DNA of 64,000 nucleotides. It comes from Ruegeria sp. HKCCD7303. Its GTDB lineage: Bacteria > Pseudomonadota > Alphaproteobacteria > Rhodobacterales > Rhodobacteraceae. Under the pieces are notes generated by a model. The model made no database searches, was not told where the DNA came from, and was given only the letters and a program-made list of their open reading frames with translations. The stretch spans positions 496,001 to 560,000 of the forward strand of contig NZ_WVRE01000002.1 of assembly GCF_013111185.1 (NCBI RefSeq). Reading direction: 5' to 3'. Made by a program: the position numbers and the translations under genes. Within the stretch, counting starts at the first letter, position 1. Every line of letters begins with the position of its first letter. Shown here one piece after another: positions 35,343-44,137 of this stretch.

Positions 35343-38273
35343 TTATTTACCCAACGACCACCATCCGCGCCGTTTCGGCTTGGCAGGTCCCGGTTCCGGT
35401 TCTTCCGCTACGGTTTCCAGCACGGGTTCGGGCGTTTCTTCCACTGGCGCTTCTGCGGCGGGCTCAACCTCATTCGCAGTAGGTTCTTCAACCGCTTTTG
35501 CTGCGGTTGATTCTACATCCGCAGCGGGTTCTCCGACGTTTGCATCCGCACCGATGGCTTTGTCGGCCGCATCCGCAACGCTGGCCTCTTCGGCAATCAC
35601 CGGTTCTTCAACCGCAGCTTCAGATGCCGCATCAACCGCCACGCCTTGCTCCCGAGCGACCTCTGTTACGTCGCCCTCAGGGGTTTCGGCAACTTTTTCA
35701 GCCGCAGGTGCATCCGTTACCGTCTCAGCTTCGGCAACTGCTGTTTCAGCCTGTTCGACCGTTTCTTCTGCTATTACGTCTTTCTTCCGACGACGTGGCG
35801 CGCGCTTGCGCTTGGGCTTGGCAGGTTTTTCTTCGTCAGCGGCTTCTGCCTCGACAACCTCAGTCGCAGCTTCTTCATCGGTGGCCTCGCCCTCAGAAGC
35901 CTCCTGTGTCTCGTCGTCATTGCCGTCGCTGGATTGCTCTGTCGCATCCCCATTGCCCCCGCCCTTCTTGCGGCGACGACGACGGCGCTTGCGCTTGGGC
36001 TTGGATTCCTCCTCTGCCTGGGCAACTTCGTCTTCGGCGACTTCTTCGTCCGACGAATCCACCAAATCCATCAGTGATGCATCGACGGATACAACAGGCG
36101 CAGTGGCTTCCGGGACAATCCGACTGGCGGTCTTGAATTTCTCCATCGAGAAATCGGGGCTGACCAAATGAACGTCACCCTCGATCCGCACCGACAGACC
36201 GTACCGCGCCTCAATCTGTGCAATGTGCTCGCGCTTTTGATTCATAAGGAAGTTGGCGATGCTGACAGGGCAGCGCACCAGAACCTCACGCGACCTACGG
36301 CGGGTTCCTTCCTCTTCGATCTGACGCAGAATCGACAGGGCCATATTGTCGTCCGAACGGATCAAGCCGGTTCCATGACAGGCCGGGCATGGCTGAGTCG
36401 TGGCCTCGATCATACCAGGGCGCAGGCGCTGACGGCTCATCTCCAACAGACCAAAGCCCGAAATCCGGCCAACCTGAATACGCGCCCGATCAGTTTTCAG
36501 CTTATCCTTCAGACGCTTTTCAACCGCTGCGTTGTTCTTGCGCTCGTCCATGTCGATGAAATCGATGACAATCAGACCGGCCAAGTCACGCAGACGCAAT
36601 TGACGGGCAACTTCTTCGGCGGCCTCCAGGTTGGTCTTCAGCGCGGTTTCCTCGATCGAGCCTTCCTTGGTCGCCCGACCCGAGTTCACGTCGATCGCCA
36701 CCAAAGCCTCAGTGACACCGATCACAATGTAGCCACCGGATTTCAGCTGAACCGTCGGGTTGAACATCCCTGCCAGATAGCTTTCGACCTGATACCGCGC
36801 GAACAGAGGCAGGGCATCCTCATACCGTTTCACGTTCTTAGCGTGAGACGGCATGATCATTTTCATGAAGTCCTTGGCGATGCGGTATCCGCCCTCACCC
36901 TCGACCAGGACCTCGTCGATATCGCGGTTATAAAGATCACGGATCGACCGTTTGATCAGGTCGCCTTCTTCATAGATCTTTGCAGGCGCAATCGATTCCA
37001 GTGTCAGGGCGCGGATCTGCTCCCACAAGCGCTGCAGGTATTCGTAGTCGCGCTTGATCTCGGACTTGGTGCGCTTGGCGCCCGCTGTACGAATGATCAA
37101 ACCGGCCCCGGTCGGGACATCAATGTCCGCGGCAATTTCTTTCAGTTTCTTGCGGTCGGCGGCGTTGGTGATTTTGCGGCTGATACCGCCACCGCGCGCA
37201 GTGTTCGGCATCAATACGCAATAGCGACCGGCCAAAGACAGGTAGGTTGTCAGTGCAGCGCCCTTGTTGCCGCGCTCTTCCTTGACCACCTGCACCAGCA
37301 GGACCTGACGAACCTTGATAACTTCCTGAATCTTATAGCGACGCGGGCGAGGTTTGCGCGGTGGACGGATGTCTTCGCTGTCATCCTCATCCGCTACGGA
37401 TTCAATTGAATCATCCTTCGAGGACGCATCGGCCCCCGTGCCTTCGGCGCCTTCTTCATCCGCGTCCTGATCATCGTCGGAGTCTGAGGAGGTTTCAGCC
37501 GAGGTATCATTATCTTCAACAGCCGAAGCCTCTGCCGCTTCCTCATTCGCTTTGTCCGAAGCTTCCTCGGCTTGATCTACGACATCTGCTGACGCCTCAT
37601 CCGAGGCTTCAGCAGGCTCTTCGGTGGTCTCACCAGCAGCGTCGTTGACCCCTTCAGCTTCATCAGTCGCGTCATCGACCTCAACAACAGCCGCTTGCTC
37701 AGCGTTGTCAGATACAGCGTCCGACGGGGTCGCATCGCTGTCTTCCGGCTCTTCTACCGGTGTTTCGGCGACAATTTCCATGGGCGAGGTTCCCTCAGGC
37801 ACCTCTGCATCCGTATCTTCGCCGTCGGCCAGATCGATGGTTTCCATACCAGTCGGCTCGGATGAAACTTCCATCGTTTCAACCGGATCGTCCGATTTCA
37901 CATCGGCCGCCTTGGACCGCGACCGAGACCGCCGCTTCTTGGGCTTGGATTCTTCGGCTTCATCAAGCGCCTTCATCGCCTCGGCGTAGGCGCGTTCTTC
38001 CTCCATCAATGCCTCACGGTCGGCGACGGGGATCTGGTAATAGTCCGGATGAATTTCCGAAAACGCCAGGAATCCATGCCGGTTCCCGCCATAGTCGACA
38101 AATGCCGCCTGAAGCGACGGCTCAACCCGTGTTACTTTTGCAAGATAGATGTTGCCAGCAAGCTGGCGTTTGTTTTCGGACTCAAAATCGAACTCCTCAA
38201 CCTTGTTTCCGTCGACCACCACGACGCGGGTTTCCTCCGCGTGGGTGGCATCGATAAGCATTTTCTTAGCCAT
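35343..38273 (-). CDS. rne: Ribonuclease E
   Basis: A 976-residue endoribonuclease, core of the RNA degradosome and of rRNA/tRNA processing. Order: MAKKMLIDA start, S1 domain split by a long acidic insert (about 90-365), the 5'-sensor and DNase-I-like catalytic domain (AIDVNSGRATKEG, LIVIDFIDMD with the two metal Asp), the zinc link CPACHGTG, small domain, then a C-terminal tail alternating acidic runs with Arg/Lys-rich patches (KPKRKRRRRRRKKGG; KPKRKRAPRRRKKD), which would bind RNA and partner proteins. The insert inside S1 is known in alphaproteobacterial RNase E. AAGGAAAA directly upstream supports this start; the longer open frame upstream is its untranslated leader. Confidence 0.94.
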   Translation of the reverse strand: MAKKMLIDATHAEETRVVVVDGNKVEEFDFESENKRQLAGNIYLAKVTRVEPSLQAAFVDYGGNRHGFLAFSEIHPDYYQIPVADREALMEEERAYAEAMKALDEAEESKPKKRRSRSRSKAADVKSDDPVETMEVSSEPTGMETIDLADGEDTDAEVPEGTSPMEIVAETPVEEPEDSDATPSDAVSDNAEQAAVVEVDDATDEAEGVNDAAGETTEEPAEASDEASADVVDQAEEASDKANEEAAEASAVEDNDTSAETSSDSDDDQDADEEGAEGTGADASSKDDSIESVADEDDSEDIRPPRKPRPRRYKIQEVIKVRQVLLVQVVKEERGNKGAALTTYLSLAGRYCVLMPNTARGGGISRKITNAADRKKLKEIAADIDVPTGAGLIIRTAGAKRTKSEIKRDYEYLQRLWEQIRALTLESIAPAKIYEEGDLIKRSIRDLYNRDIDEVLVEGEGGYRIAKDFMKMIMPSHAKNVKRYEDALPLFARYQVESYLAGMFNPTVQLKSGGYIVIGVTEALVAIDVNSGRATKEGSIEETALKTNLEAAEEVARQLRLRDLAGLIVIDFIDMDERKNNAAVEKRLKDKLKTDRARIQVGRISGFGLLEMSRQRLRPGMIEATTQPCPACHGTGLIRSDDNMALSILRQIEEEGTRRRSREVLVRCPVSIANFLMNQKREHIAQIEARYGLSVRIEGDVHLVSPDFSMEKFKTASRIVPEATAPVVSVDASLMDLVDSSDEEVAEDEVAQAEEESKPKRKRRRRRRKKGGGNGDATEQSSDGNDDETQEASEGEATDEEAATEVVEAEAADEEKPAKPKRKRAPRRRKKDVIAEETVEQAETAVAEAETVTDAPAAEKVAETPEGDVTEVAREQGVAVDAASEAAVEEPVIAEEASVADAADKAIGADANVGEPAADVESTAAKAVEEPTANEVEPAAEAPVEETPEPVLETVAEEPEPGPAKPKRRGWWSLGK

Positions 38274-38310
38274 TTTTCCTTGGTGCACCGCGCCAAACGC
38301 GTTGTCCTGA

Positions 38311-38328
38311 CCTGTCCAGGCGGACAGG
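38311..38328. promoter_or_regulatory. Hairpin in the rne leader
   Basis: CCTGTCC-AGGC-GGACAGG, a perfect 7-bp stem with a 4-base loop, lies about 40 bases upstream of the rne start, inside the probable 5' leader. RNase E leaders in other bacteria contain structured elements used for autoregulation, so this is a candidate. A further short hairpin (TGCCCC/GGGGCA) lies about 190 bases further upstream. The transcript start is unknown. Confidence 0.35.
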
Positions 38329-38721
38329 CGCATTTGGGGAGGTGTCTTGTCAGGGCGATTTCGGACGGCGCGCGGCAAGGTCTGGCGCTGTGGCCCCCTG
38401 CCCGTTCTCTCAATCGTTGCGCGCGCGTCATCGCGGTTCTTCTCCGACAGGCGCGTCTGACCGCTGCCTGCCCATTTATTCCTTTCGCCCAAGGATCCTG
38501 GGCTCAGGTACTACACTGCCCCGTTCGGGGCACAATCGGCCTGCTGAACCGCGAGGGCTTGATCCTCATCAACAGATCAGCAGCGAAACTCAAAAATTCG
38601 GGTCTTATGGGCGTCAAATTCGCCTGGCCCGTTCGCACACCATAAAAGCAACCCTGTGGAAAAGACAATGGGCAAACTGCATTCCGCCAAAATGCGCGCG
38701 GGCGGATCCCTTTCATCTGGC

Positions 38722-38769
38722 TAAAAATACCTCGGGGGAGTCGCCAAAGGCGACGGGGGCAGCGCCCCC
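38722..38769 (-). terminator. Tandem-hairpin terminator element downstream of dctD
   Basis: Two adjacent hairpins, GTCGCC-AAA-GGCGAC and GGGGGC-AGC-GCCCCC, lie 12 bases after the dctD stop. In the dctD direction they are followed by CCCCGAGGTATTTTTAG. I recognise this CCCCGAGGTATTTTT pattern as a frequent gene-end element in Roseobacter-group genomes, so it may count as a dispersed repeat as well as a terminator. Confidence 0.65.
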
Positions 38770-38780
38770 ATTCGCGTCAC

Positions 38781-40115
38781 TTAAAGATAGTCTGAACGCT
38801 GAAGACCATATTTGGCCATTTTTTCATTCAGCGTCCGGCGCGGCAGGCAGAGTTCGTCCATAACAGACGCAATCGAGCCTTTGTGGCGGCGCATCGTATT
38901 GTCGATCAGCATCCGCTCGAACGCTTCGACATATTCCTTCAGCGGCTTACCTTCGGTGGTCATCACCGGCTGCATCTCTTCATGGTCCGACATCAACAGC
39001 GACGCAATCGTTCCCGATCCACGGCGCGATTGCAGCACGGCGCGCTCGGCAATATTGATCAATTGGCGCACGTTGCCCGGCCAGGGCGCTTGCAACAGTT
39101 GCGCTGCTTCCTGAGCGCTGACCTGAGGCGCATCACAACCGTATTCCTCGGCAAACTGCTCGCTGAGGCGCGTGAAGAGGGTCAGAATGTCCTCACCTCG
39201 CTGACGCAGTGGCGGCATCGTGATCCGCAACGCGGCCAGTCGGTAAAACAGATCAGGGCGCAGAACATCCTCAGAGGTTTTTCCCGCTTCCTGCAGATTC
39301 GAGATCGCAACGATCCGGGTCTCGGCAGGCGTGCCCTGCTCGTTCATCACGCTCAGCAGCTTGGCCTGTAACGTATCGCTCAGCGCCTCAACATCTTCCA
39401 GCACCAGCGTGCCACCGCGCGCTTCTTCGATTGCGGGCAATTGCGCATCCTCGGGCATCATCGGGCCAAACAACCGTTTGGCCAGCGCATCTTCCTCGAG
39501 CGCTGCGCAGGATACCAAAACAAACTTCTTGCCCGCGCGGCTGCCCACCGCATGCAGCGCATGCGCCACCAGCGTCTTGCCGGTTCCGGTCTCGCCGTCG
39601 ATCAACACATGTCCGTCGGCCTGCCCAAGGTCCAGAATATCCTCTCGCAACCGCTCCATCACCGGGCTGGCACCGATCAGCTTATTCATGATCTGCGTGC
39701 CACCCGACAGCTCGCGTCGCAGTGCACGGTTGTCCAATGTCAGGCGACGGGCATTGCTGGCGCGCTTGGCCAGTTCGGACATGCGATCGGGATTGAATGG
39801 CTTTTCGAGGAAATCGAACGCACCGACACGCATCGCCTCGACCGCCATTGGAACATCACCATGTCCGGTGATCATGATCACAGGCAGGGTGCTGTCGGCG
39901 CCCATCAATTTTTTCAGAAGCTGGATGCCATCCATCCCCGGCATTTTGATATCCGAAATCACGATCCCCGGGTAATCCGGCCCCAAAACCTTGAGCGCAT
40001 CTTCCGCACTGGCAAAGGTTTCAGTGTCATATCCGGACAAAGCAAGCCACTGGCTGATCGACTGGCGCATGTCCTGTTCGTCATCCACAATGGCAATTTT
40101 CATGGCCTGTGCCAT
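38781..40115 (-). CDS. dctD: DctD-like response regulator lacking the GAFTGA loop
   Basis: A 444-residue NtrC-family response regulator, partner of the DctB kinase for C4-dicarboxylate uptake control. Receiver domain with D10-D11 (IVDDEQ), phospho-acceptor D55 (ISDIKMPG) and K105 (LEKPF); AAA+ domain with Walker A GETGTGKT (174-181) and RPDLFYRL; C-terminal Fis-type HTH (SIASVMDELCLPRRTLNEKM). The loop after LFG (215-217), where sigma-54 activators carry GAFTGA, instead reads PMMPEDAQLPAIEEARGG and is about five residues shorter, and Walker B is LEDVE rather than LDEIE. Sigma-54 activation is therefore doubtful. GAGGA sits 6 bases before this ATG but touches the ATG two codons earlier, so this start is preferred. 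It follows dctB by 12 bases. Confidence 0.9.
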   Translation of the reverse strand: MAQAMKIAIVDDEQDMRQSISQWLALSGYDTETFASAEDALKVLGPDYPGIVISDIKMPGMDGIQLLKKLMGADSTLPVIMITGHGDVPMAVEAMRVGAFDFLEKPFNPDRMSELAKRASNARRLTLDNRALRRELSGGTQIMNKLIGASPVMERLREDILDLGQADGHVLIDGETGTGKTLVAHALHAVGSRAGKKFVLVSCAALEEDALAKRLFGPMMPEDAQLPAIEEARGGTLVLEDVEALSDTLQAKLLSVMNEQGTPAETRIVAISNLQEAGKTSEDVLRPDLFYRLAALRITMPPLRQRGEDILTLFTRLSEQFAEEYGCDAPQVSAQEAAQLLQAPWPGNVRQLINIAERAVLQSRRGSGTIASLLMSDHEEMQPVMTTEGKPLKEYVEAFERMLIDNTMRRHKGSIASVMDELCLPRRTLNEKMAKYGLQRSDYL

Positions 40116-40127
40116 AGTCATTCCTCG

Positions 40128-41906
40128 TTATTCCGCGGCCTCAAGGCCGTCGCTTCCCAGTGCTGGCAACTGCATTTCAAACACCGCGCCGCCGTATTGT
40201 GCATTGCGCGCAGTCAGCCGTCCCCCATGGTCGTTCACGATCCCAGACGAGATAGCAAGCCCCAGACCTACGCCATCTCCAGGCTGTTTGGTGGTATAGA
40301 ACGGCTCGAACAGGTTCTCGATATCCTCGATACCATGCCCGTTGTCGCGCACGGTCAGGACCGCCATGTCGCCCGCCGCCAGGATGATTTCCACATCCGG
40401 CTCTGCTACTGATTTGGTGGCATCCAGCGCATTTCGCAAGAGGTTGACCATCACCTGCTCGATCCGCATCCGGTCCCCCATCACCATCACAGGTTCTTCC
40501 GGCAGGATCTGAGTGATCTTCACATGACGCTGACGCAGTTGGGGCTCCATCATAGACAAGGCCGAGGCCAGCGCTTCACCAAGATTTACAGGCGAAAACG
40601 CATCCGCCCCTTTGCGTGCATAAGACTTAAGCTGGCGCGTGATCGCACCCATCCGTTCGATCAGGCCATCGATGCGCCCAAAGCTGGCCAGCGCCTCTTC
40701 CGGTCGGTTGCGCCGCAACAACAGACGCGCCCCGGCGAGATATGTTTTCATTGCAGCCAGAGGTTGATTGAGCTCGTGACTGACCGCAGCCGACATCTCG
40801 CCCAACGCCGCCAATTTCGAGCTTTGCGCGAGGGTCTGTTCTGCCAAATCCAGCGTCTTTTCAACCCGTTCCCGCTCAGCAATTTCTCGCTGTAGCCGCG
40901 CGTTCAATGCGCGAAGCTCTGCCGACTCGCGCTGAAACAGGGCCATGCGCAAGGTGGCCCGACGGCTGAGCGCATAGAACGTCAGCGCCAGAAGAATCGC
41001 AAAACCCATGATTTCCAGCGCAAGAACGCTGTTCACCTTTTCGCGGATCGACTCAAAGGTGGTGAAAGATGTCATCTGCCAACCCCGGAACGGGATGCGT
41101 GTTTCCATCCGCATCACCGCCTCGCCTTGCAGGTACGCGTCAGGTGGCAAAGCCGTCCAGTCGGTTGTGGCCCGAATGGCGCGTTGAATTGCGCCCTGCG
41201 GCGGCTGGCGCAGCATTGCCGTGCTTTCTTCCAAGCCGCGCCAACGTGGCTCGGTGGACAGGATGATCGTTCCGGTGCTGTCCGTGACCATCACCGCGTC
41301 TGATATACCGGCCCATGCGCGCTCGAATTTCTGAAGATCCACCTCAACAACGATGACGCCCAGAATTTCCGATCCATTTTCCAGTCGCCGGGAATACACA
41401 AAACTGTATCCGCCGGATTCTCTCGGAATGACGGAAAAAATTGTCGCGTTCGATCGGACGGCGTCCACAAAATATGCGGTATTTCTGTGCCCTTCGCCTA
41501 GTCTGTTCCGATCGGTCGCCGCGACTGTCCGACCGTCGCTGTCCAGCAACATCAAGGATGCGGCGCCGATTTCTTCTACAAAAGAGATCAACCGCTGCGT
41601 TGAAAGCGTGTAGTCACTGGATTGGAGGGCGGAAATCAAGGTTGGGTCACGAGCCAGCAACTGCGGCACGATTGAGTTTCGTCGCAATTCGCTGAGCAAG
41701 TTTCCGGAATACAAGGCCAGCCGTAGTTCAGCCCGGTTTCGGGTGGATTCCGTGAACCTGTCAGTCAACAGGCGGTTGGTAATCCAGACCGTTGCGATTG
41801 TTGCGACTAGCAACACCAGCACAGACAGGCGCAGCCGCCAGCCCAGCGGCGCACCACGAAACGGTTTCAACAGATTTGACCAGGCTGATCGCACGTCCGA
41901 GTTCAT
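40128..41906 (-). CDS. dctB: DctB-like sensor histidine kinase
   Basis: A 592-residue membrane kinase sensing C4-dicarboxylates. Two transmembrane helices (LRLSVLVLLVATIATVWITN near 25-45; VLALEIMGFAILLALTFYAL near 295-315) enclose a periplasmic double-Cache/PDC sensor domain; then a coiled coil (RALNARLQREIAERERVEKTL), the H-box SAAVSHELNQPLAAMKT with the phosphorylated His near 377, N-box LLRNALDA, G1 DNGHGIED and G2 GVGLGLAI. The SHELNQPLA form is typical of DctB. It lies 36 bases after purQ in the same direction and forms an operon with dctD. The dctPQM transporter genes it would control are not in this window. Confidence 0.93.
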   Translation of the reverse strand: MNSDVRSAWSNLLKPFRGAPLGWRLRLSVLVLLVATIATVWITNRLLTDRFTESTRNRAELRLALYSGNLLSELRRNSIVPQLLARDPTLISALQSSDYTLSTQRLISFVEEIGAASLMLLDSDGRTVAATDRNRLGEGHRNTAYFVDAVRSNATIFSVIPRESGGYSFVYSRRLENGSEILGVIVVEVDLQKFERAWAGISDAVMVTDSTGTIILSTEPRWRGLEESTAMLRQPPQGAIQRAIRATTDWTALPPDAYLQGEAVMRMETRIPFRGWQMTSFTTFESIREKVNSVLALEIMGFAILLALTFYALSRRATLRMALFQRESAELRALNARLQREIAERERVEKTLDLAEQTLAQSSKLAALGEMSAAVSHELNQPLAAMKTYLAGARLLLRRNRPEEALASFGRIDGLIERMGAITRQLKSYARKGADAFSPVNLGEALASALSMMEPQLRQRHVKITQILPEEPVMVMGDRMRIEQVMVNLLRNALDATKSVAEPDVEIILAAGDMAVLTVRDNGHGIEDIENLFEPFYTTKQPGDGVGLGLAISSGIVNDHGGRLTARNAQYGGAVFEMQLPALGSDGLEAAE

Positions 41907-41942
41907 GTCCAGACGTTACGCGCGGGCGCGCGTGACCTCAAG

Positions 41943-42611
41943 TCACGCCGCTTCAAACACGCCCGACAATGCGCGGAACAGCGCCGCCCCGTCGGTGCCA
42001 CCGTGACCTTCGTCAGCGGCCCGTTCGGGGTGCGGCATCATTCCCAGCACACGGCGGTTTTCCGACAGAATGCCTGCAATATCACCCACCGAACCGTTGG
42101 GATTCTCGGTATAGGTGAACGCGATACGGTCTTGATCCTGCAATGCCGACAGCGTTTCGTCGTCCGCAAAGTAATTGCCGTCGTGATGCGCAATCGGAAT
42201 GCCGATCACGTCACCCGCATTGTAGCCGGCGGTAAACACGCTATCGCTGGTTTCAACCTTCAGGCCCACTGATTTACAAATGTACTTCAGCCCGGCATTG
42301 CGCAGCAACGCGCCTGGCAGGATACCCGTTTCTGTCAAAACCTGGAAACCGTTACAGATACCAACTGCATATCCACCACGTTCGGTATGATCCACAACCG
42401 CTTTGCAGATCGGTGACTTGGCAGCGATGGCCCCGCAGCGCAGATAGTCGCCATACGAAAAGCCGCCCGGTACGCCCACGATATCTACACTGTCGGGCAA
42501 CGCTGCGTCTTTGTGCCAGACCATATCAACCTTGAAACCGGCCTGCTCAAAAGCGACGGCGAGGTCTCGGTCACAGTTGGATCCGGGGAATACGATTACG
42601 GCTGCGCGCAT
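41943..42611 (-). CDS. purQ: Phosphoribosylformylglycinamidine synthase subunit PurQ (glutaminase)
   Basis: A 222-residue class I glutamine amidotransferase that supplies ammonia to PurL in the fourth step of purine synthesis. The N-terminal [12 protein letters not shown], nucleophile Cys in GICNGFQVL and the His-Glu pair in MMPHPERA are all present. AGGAGGG 7 bases upstream gives a strong start. It works with PurS and PurL, both also in this window, but here it is separated from purS by an alcohol dehydrogenase gene. Confidence 0.96.
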   Translation of the reverse strand: MRAAVIVFPGSNCDRDLAVAFEQAGFKVDMVWHKDAALPDSVDIVGVPGGFSYGDYLRCGAIAAKSPICKAVVDHTERGGYAVGICNGFQVLTETGILPGALLRNAGLKYICKSVGLKVETSDSVFTAGYNAGDVIGIPIAHHDGNYFADDETLSALQDQDRIAFTYTENPNGSVGDIAGILSENRRVLGMMPHPERAADEGHGGTDGAALFRALSGVFEAA

Positions 42612-42622
42612 GGCGGGCCCTC

Positions 42623-43666
42623 CTACGAGACAAAATCAGTAACCACCGCAACGCCCGGAGGGGTCGGATGATCAAAGGCGGCAAGCTCAGCGCTTACCTG
42701 GTTGAGAGATATTTTACGCGTGACCAGTGGGCTCAGGTCGATCCCGCCCCCTGCGATCATCGACAACAAGGACGGATAACGCCAGCTTGGCATTCCCCGT
42801 GTACCGAAAACAGAAAGCTGGCCAGAGTACAGCACATCCATTGGCAGTGCCATCTGGGTGTGATCCCCCGCAGGCATTCCGATCTGCACCATGCGCGCCA
42901 GTTTGCGAAGGGACCGCATCGCGGAGACAGTCGTCACTTCAATGCCCAAGGCTTCAATTGCAACGTGCGCGCCGCCGCCAGTGATGTCCTTCACGGCTTG
43001 CGACGCATCACAGGTCGTCGCATTCACGACCGCGTCCGCGCCCAGAGACATGGCATAATCCAGCTTGTCGTCTGCGATATCGACCACCACAACCCGTGCA
43101 CCAAGGGCCTTGCCCAACAGCAGGGTCGAGATTCCAACGCCACCGCCACCAAAGACCGCAATCCATTCCCCACCCTGAACCTGCGCCCGTCCGACCAATG
43201 CCTGCCATGCTGTCGTCACCCGGCACCCAAGGGCGGCCGCCACTTCGGGCGCAATGCTGTCGGGCAACAATGTAAGGTTAGCATCCGCATGGGCTACAGC
43301 AATGTATTCGGCAAAGGCGCCATCGCAGGTGAACCCAGGCACAATCTGATCGTTGCAGATTGTCTGATGCCCCTGCGCACAATCCGCGCAATGTCCGCAA
43401 GCCAGAATGAAGGGAGCAATCACCCTGTCGCCAACCCGCCACCGGGTGACGCGGGGGCCAACCGCAACAACCTCGCCACAGTATTCGTGACCGGGTGTCA
43501 TCGGAAGGATTACGTCCGGGTCCGCGCCTGACCACGCATGCCAATCGGATCGGCACACGCCACACGCCAAAACCCGAACCACAACACCATCTTCGGCGGG
43601 TTCGGGGTCGGGTACCGTCGTAACCTCAAGTGGTTGGCGATAGGTGATCAGACGCGCGGCCCGCAT
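42623..43666 (-). CDS. Zinc-dependent alcohol dehydrogenase (MDR family)
   Basis: A 347-residue medium-chain dehydrogenase/reductase. Catalytic zinc residues are in [12 protein letters not shown] and [12 protein letters not shown]; the structural zinc loop is [15 protein letters not shown] (four cysteines); the NAD(P) Rossmann motif is [14 protein letters not shown] (GxGxxG form) followed by [11 protein letters not shown]. Substrate unknown; the D after VVVV favours NAD+. It begins five bases after the purS stop, with a weak ribosome site inside the purS end, and is followed by purQ 11 bases later, so it is transcribed with the purine genes. No obvious purine role. Confidence 0.9.
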   Translation of the reverse strand: MRAARLITYRQPLEVTTVPDPEPAEDGVVVRVLACGVCRSDWHAWSGADPDVILPMTPGHEYCGEVVAVGPRVTRWRVGDRVIAPFILACGHCADCAQGHQTICNDQIVPGFTCDGAFAEYIAVAHADANLTLLPDSIAPEVAAALGCRVTTAWQALVGRAQVQGGEWIAVFGGGGVGISTLLLGKALGARVVVVDIADDKLDYAMSLGADAVVNATTCDASQAVKDITGGGAHVAIEALGIEVTTVSAMRSLRKLARMVQIGMPAGDHTQMALPMDVLYSGQLSVFGTRGMPSWRYPSLLSMIAGGGIDLSPLVTRKISLNQVSAELAAFDHPTPPGVAVVTDFVS

Positions 43667-43670
43667 TCGG

Positions 43671-43901
43671 TCAGACCAGTTCGATCTCGTAGCGTTCAAT
43701 GACCGTGTTGGCCAACAGCTTTTCGCACATTTCGGTGACATCCGCTTCGGTTGCACCTTCGGTCAGTTCAAGGTCGATCACCTTGCCTTGACGTACACCT
43801 TCGACCTTATCAAAGCCCATTGCGCCCAATGCGTGCCGAACAGCTTCGCCCTGCGGGTCCAGTACCCCGTTCTTGAGCATCACATGCACCCGTGCTTTCA
43901 T
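43671..43901 (-). CDS. purS: Phosphoribosylformylglycinamidine synthase subunit PurS
   Basis: A 76-residue small subunit that bridges PurL and PurQ and helps channel ammonia. It begins MKARVHVMLKNGVLDPQGEAV, the PurS signature, with KVEGVRQGKVIDLEL following. GGTGGAG about 9 bases upstream supports this start; a longer open frame upstream is not family-like. It is the first gene of purS-adh-purQ, about 240 bases after purC in the same direction. Confidence 0.95.
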   Translation of the reverse strand: MKARVHVMLKNGVLDPQGEAVRHALGAMGFDKVEGVRQGKVIDLELTEGATEADVTEMCEKLLANTVIERYEIELV

Positions 43902-44076
43902 TTTGGCAACTCCACCTTCGGGCCGCAATCCATGGCCCATTTCGTTGCGCGGGGGATAGCGTGCCTGACCGTTTTCGACAACCCTGTTTCCCAAGCAGTT
44001 TGCCGCAGTTGTCATCAAGCGAAGCGACTCTTTCGGTTAATCACCAAGAGATGAACCTTCCGATAACGCAAAAACC

Positions 44077-44110
44077 AAACTGCGCCGCGGTTTTTGCCGC
44101 AGCGCAGTTT
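44077..44110 (-). terminator. Terminator of purC
   Basis: AAACTGCGC...GCGCAGTTT with an inner GCGG/CCGC stem and one C-A mismatch, starting 28 bases after the purC stop and followed in the purC direction by TTTGGTTTTTGCG. It separates purC from the purS transcript. Confidence 0.8.
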
Positions 44111-44137
44111 AGTTGAAACATAAGTCTCCGGAACGGA

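Larger units (their letters stand above)
38274..38780. other. Gene-free stretch upstream of rne and downstream of dctD
   Basis: About 500 bases without a credible gene. The half next to rne should hold its promoter and leader with hairpins; the half next to dctD holds a tandem-hairpin terminator. Short open frames here lack ribosome sites and have arginine-rich, low-complexity translations, so I do not call them. Confidence 0.55.

Noticed and set aside
35380..38257. Several long open frames opposite rne
   Set aside because: Low-complexity shadows created by the acidic Glu/Ala-rich codons of RNase E; no ribosome sites.
38504..38716. 70-codon open frame upstream of rne
   Set aside because: No ribosome site, unusual amino-acid make-up and it overlaps the rne leader region.
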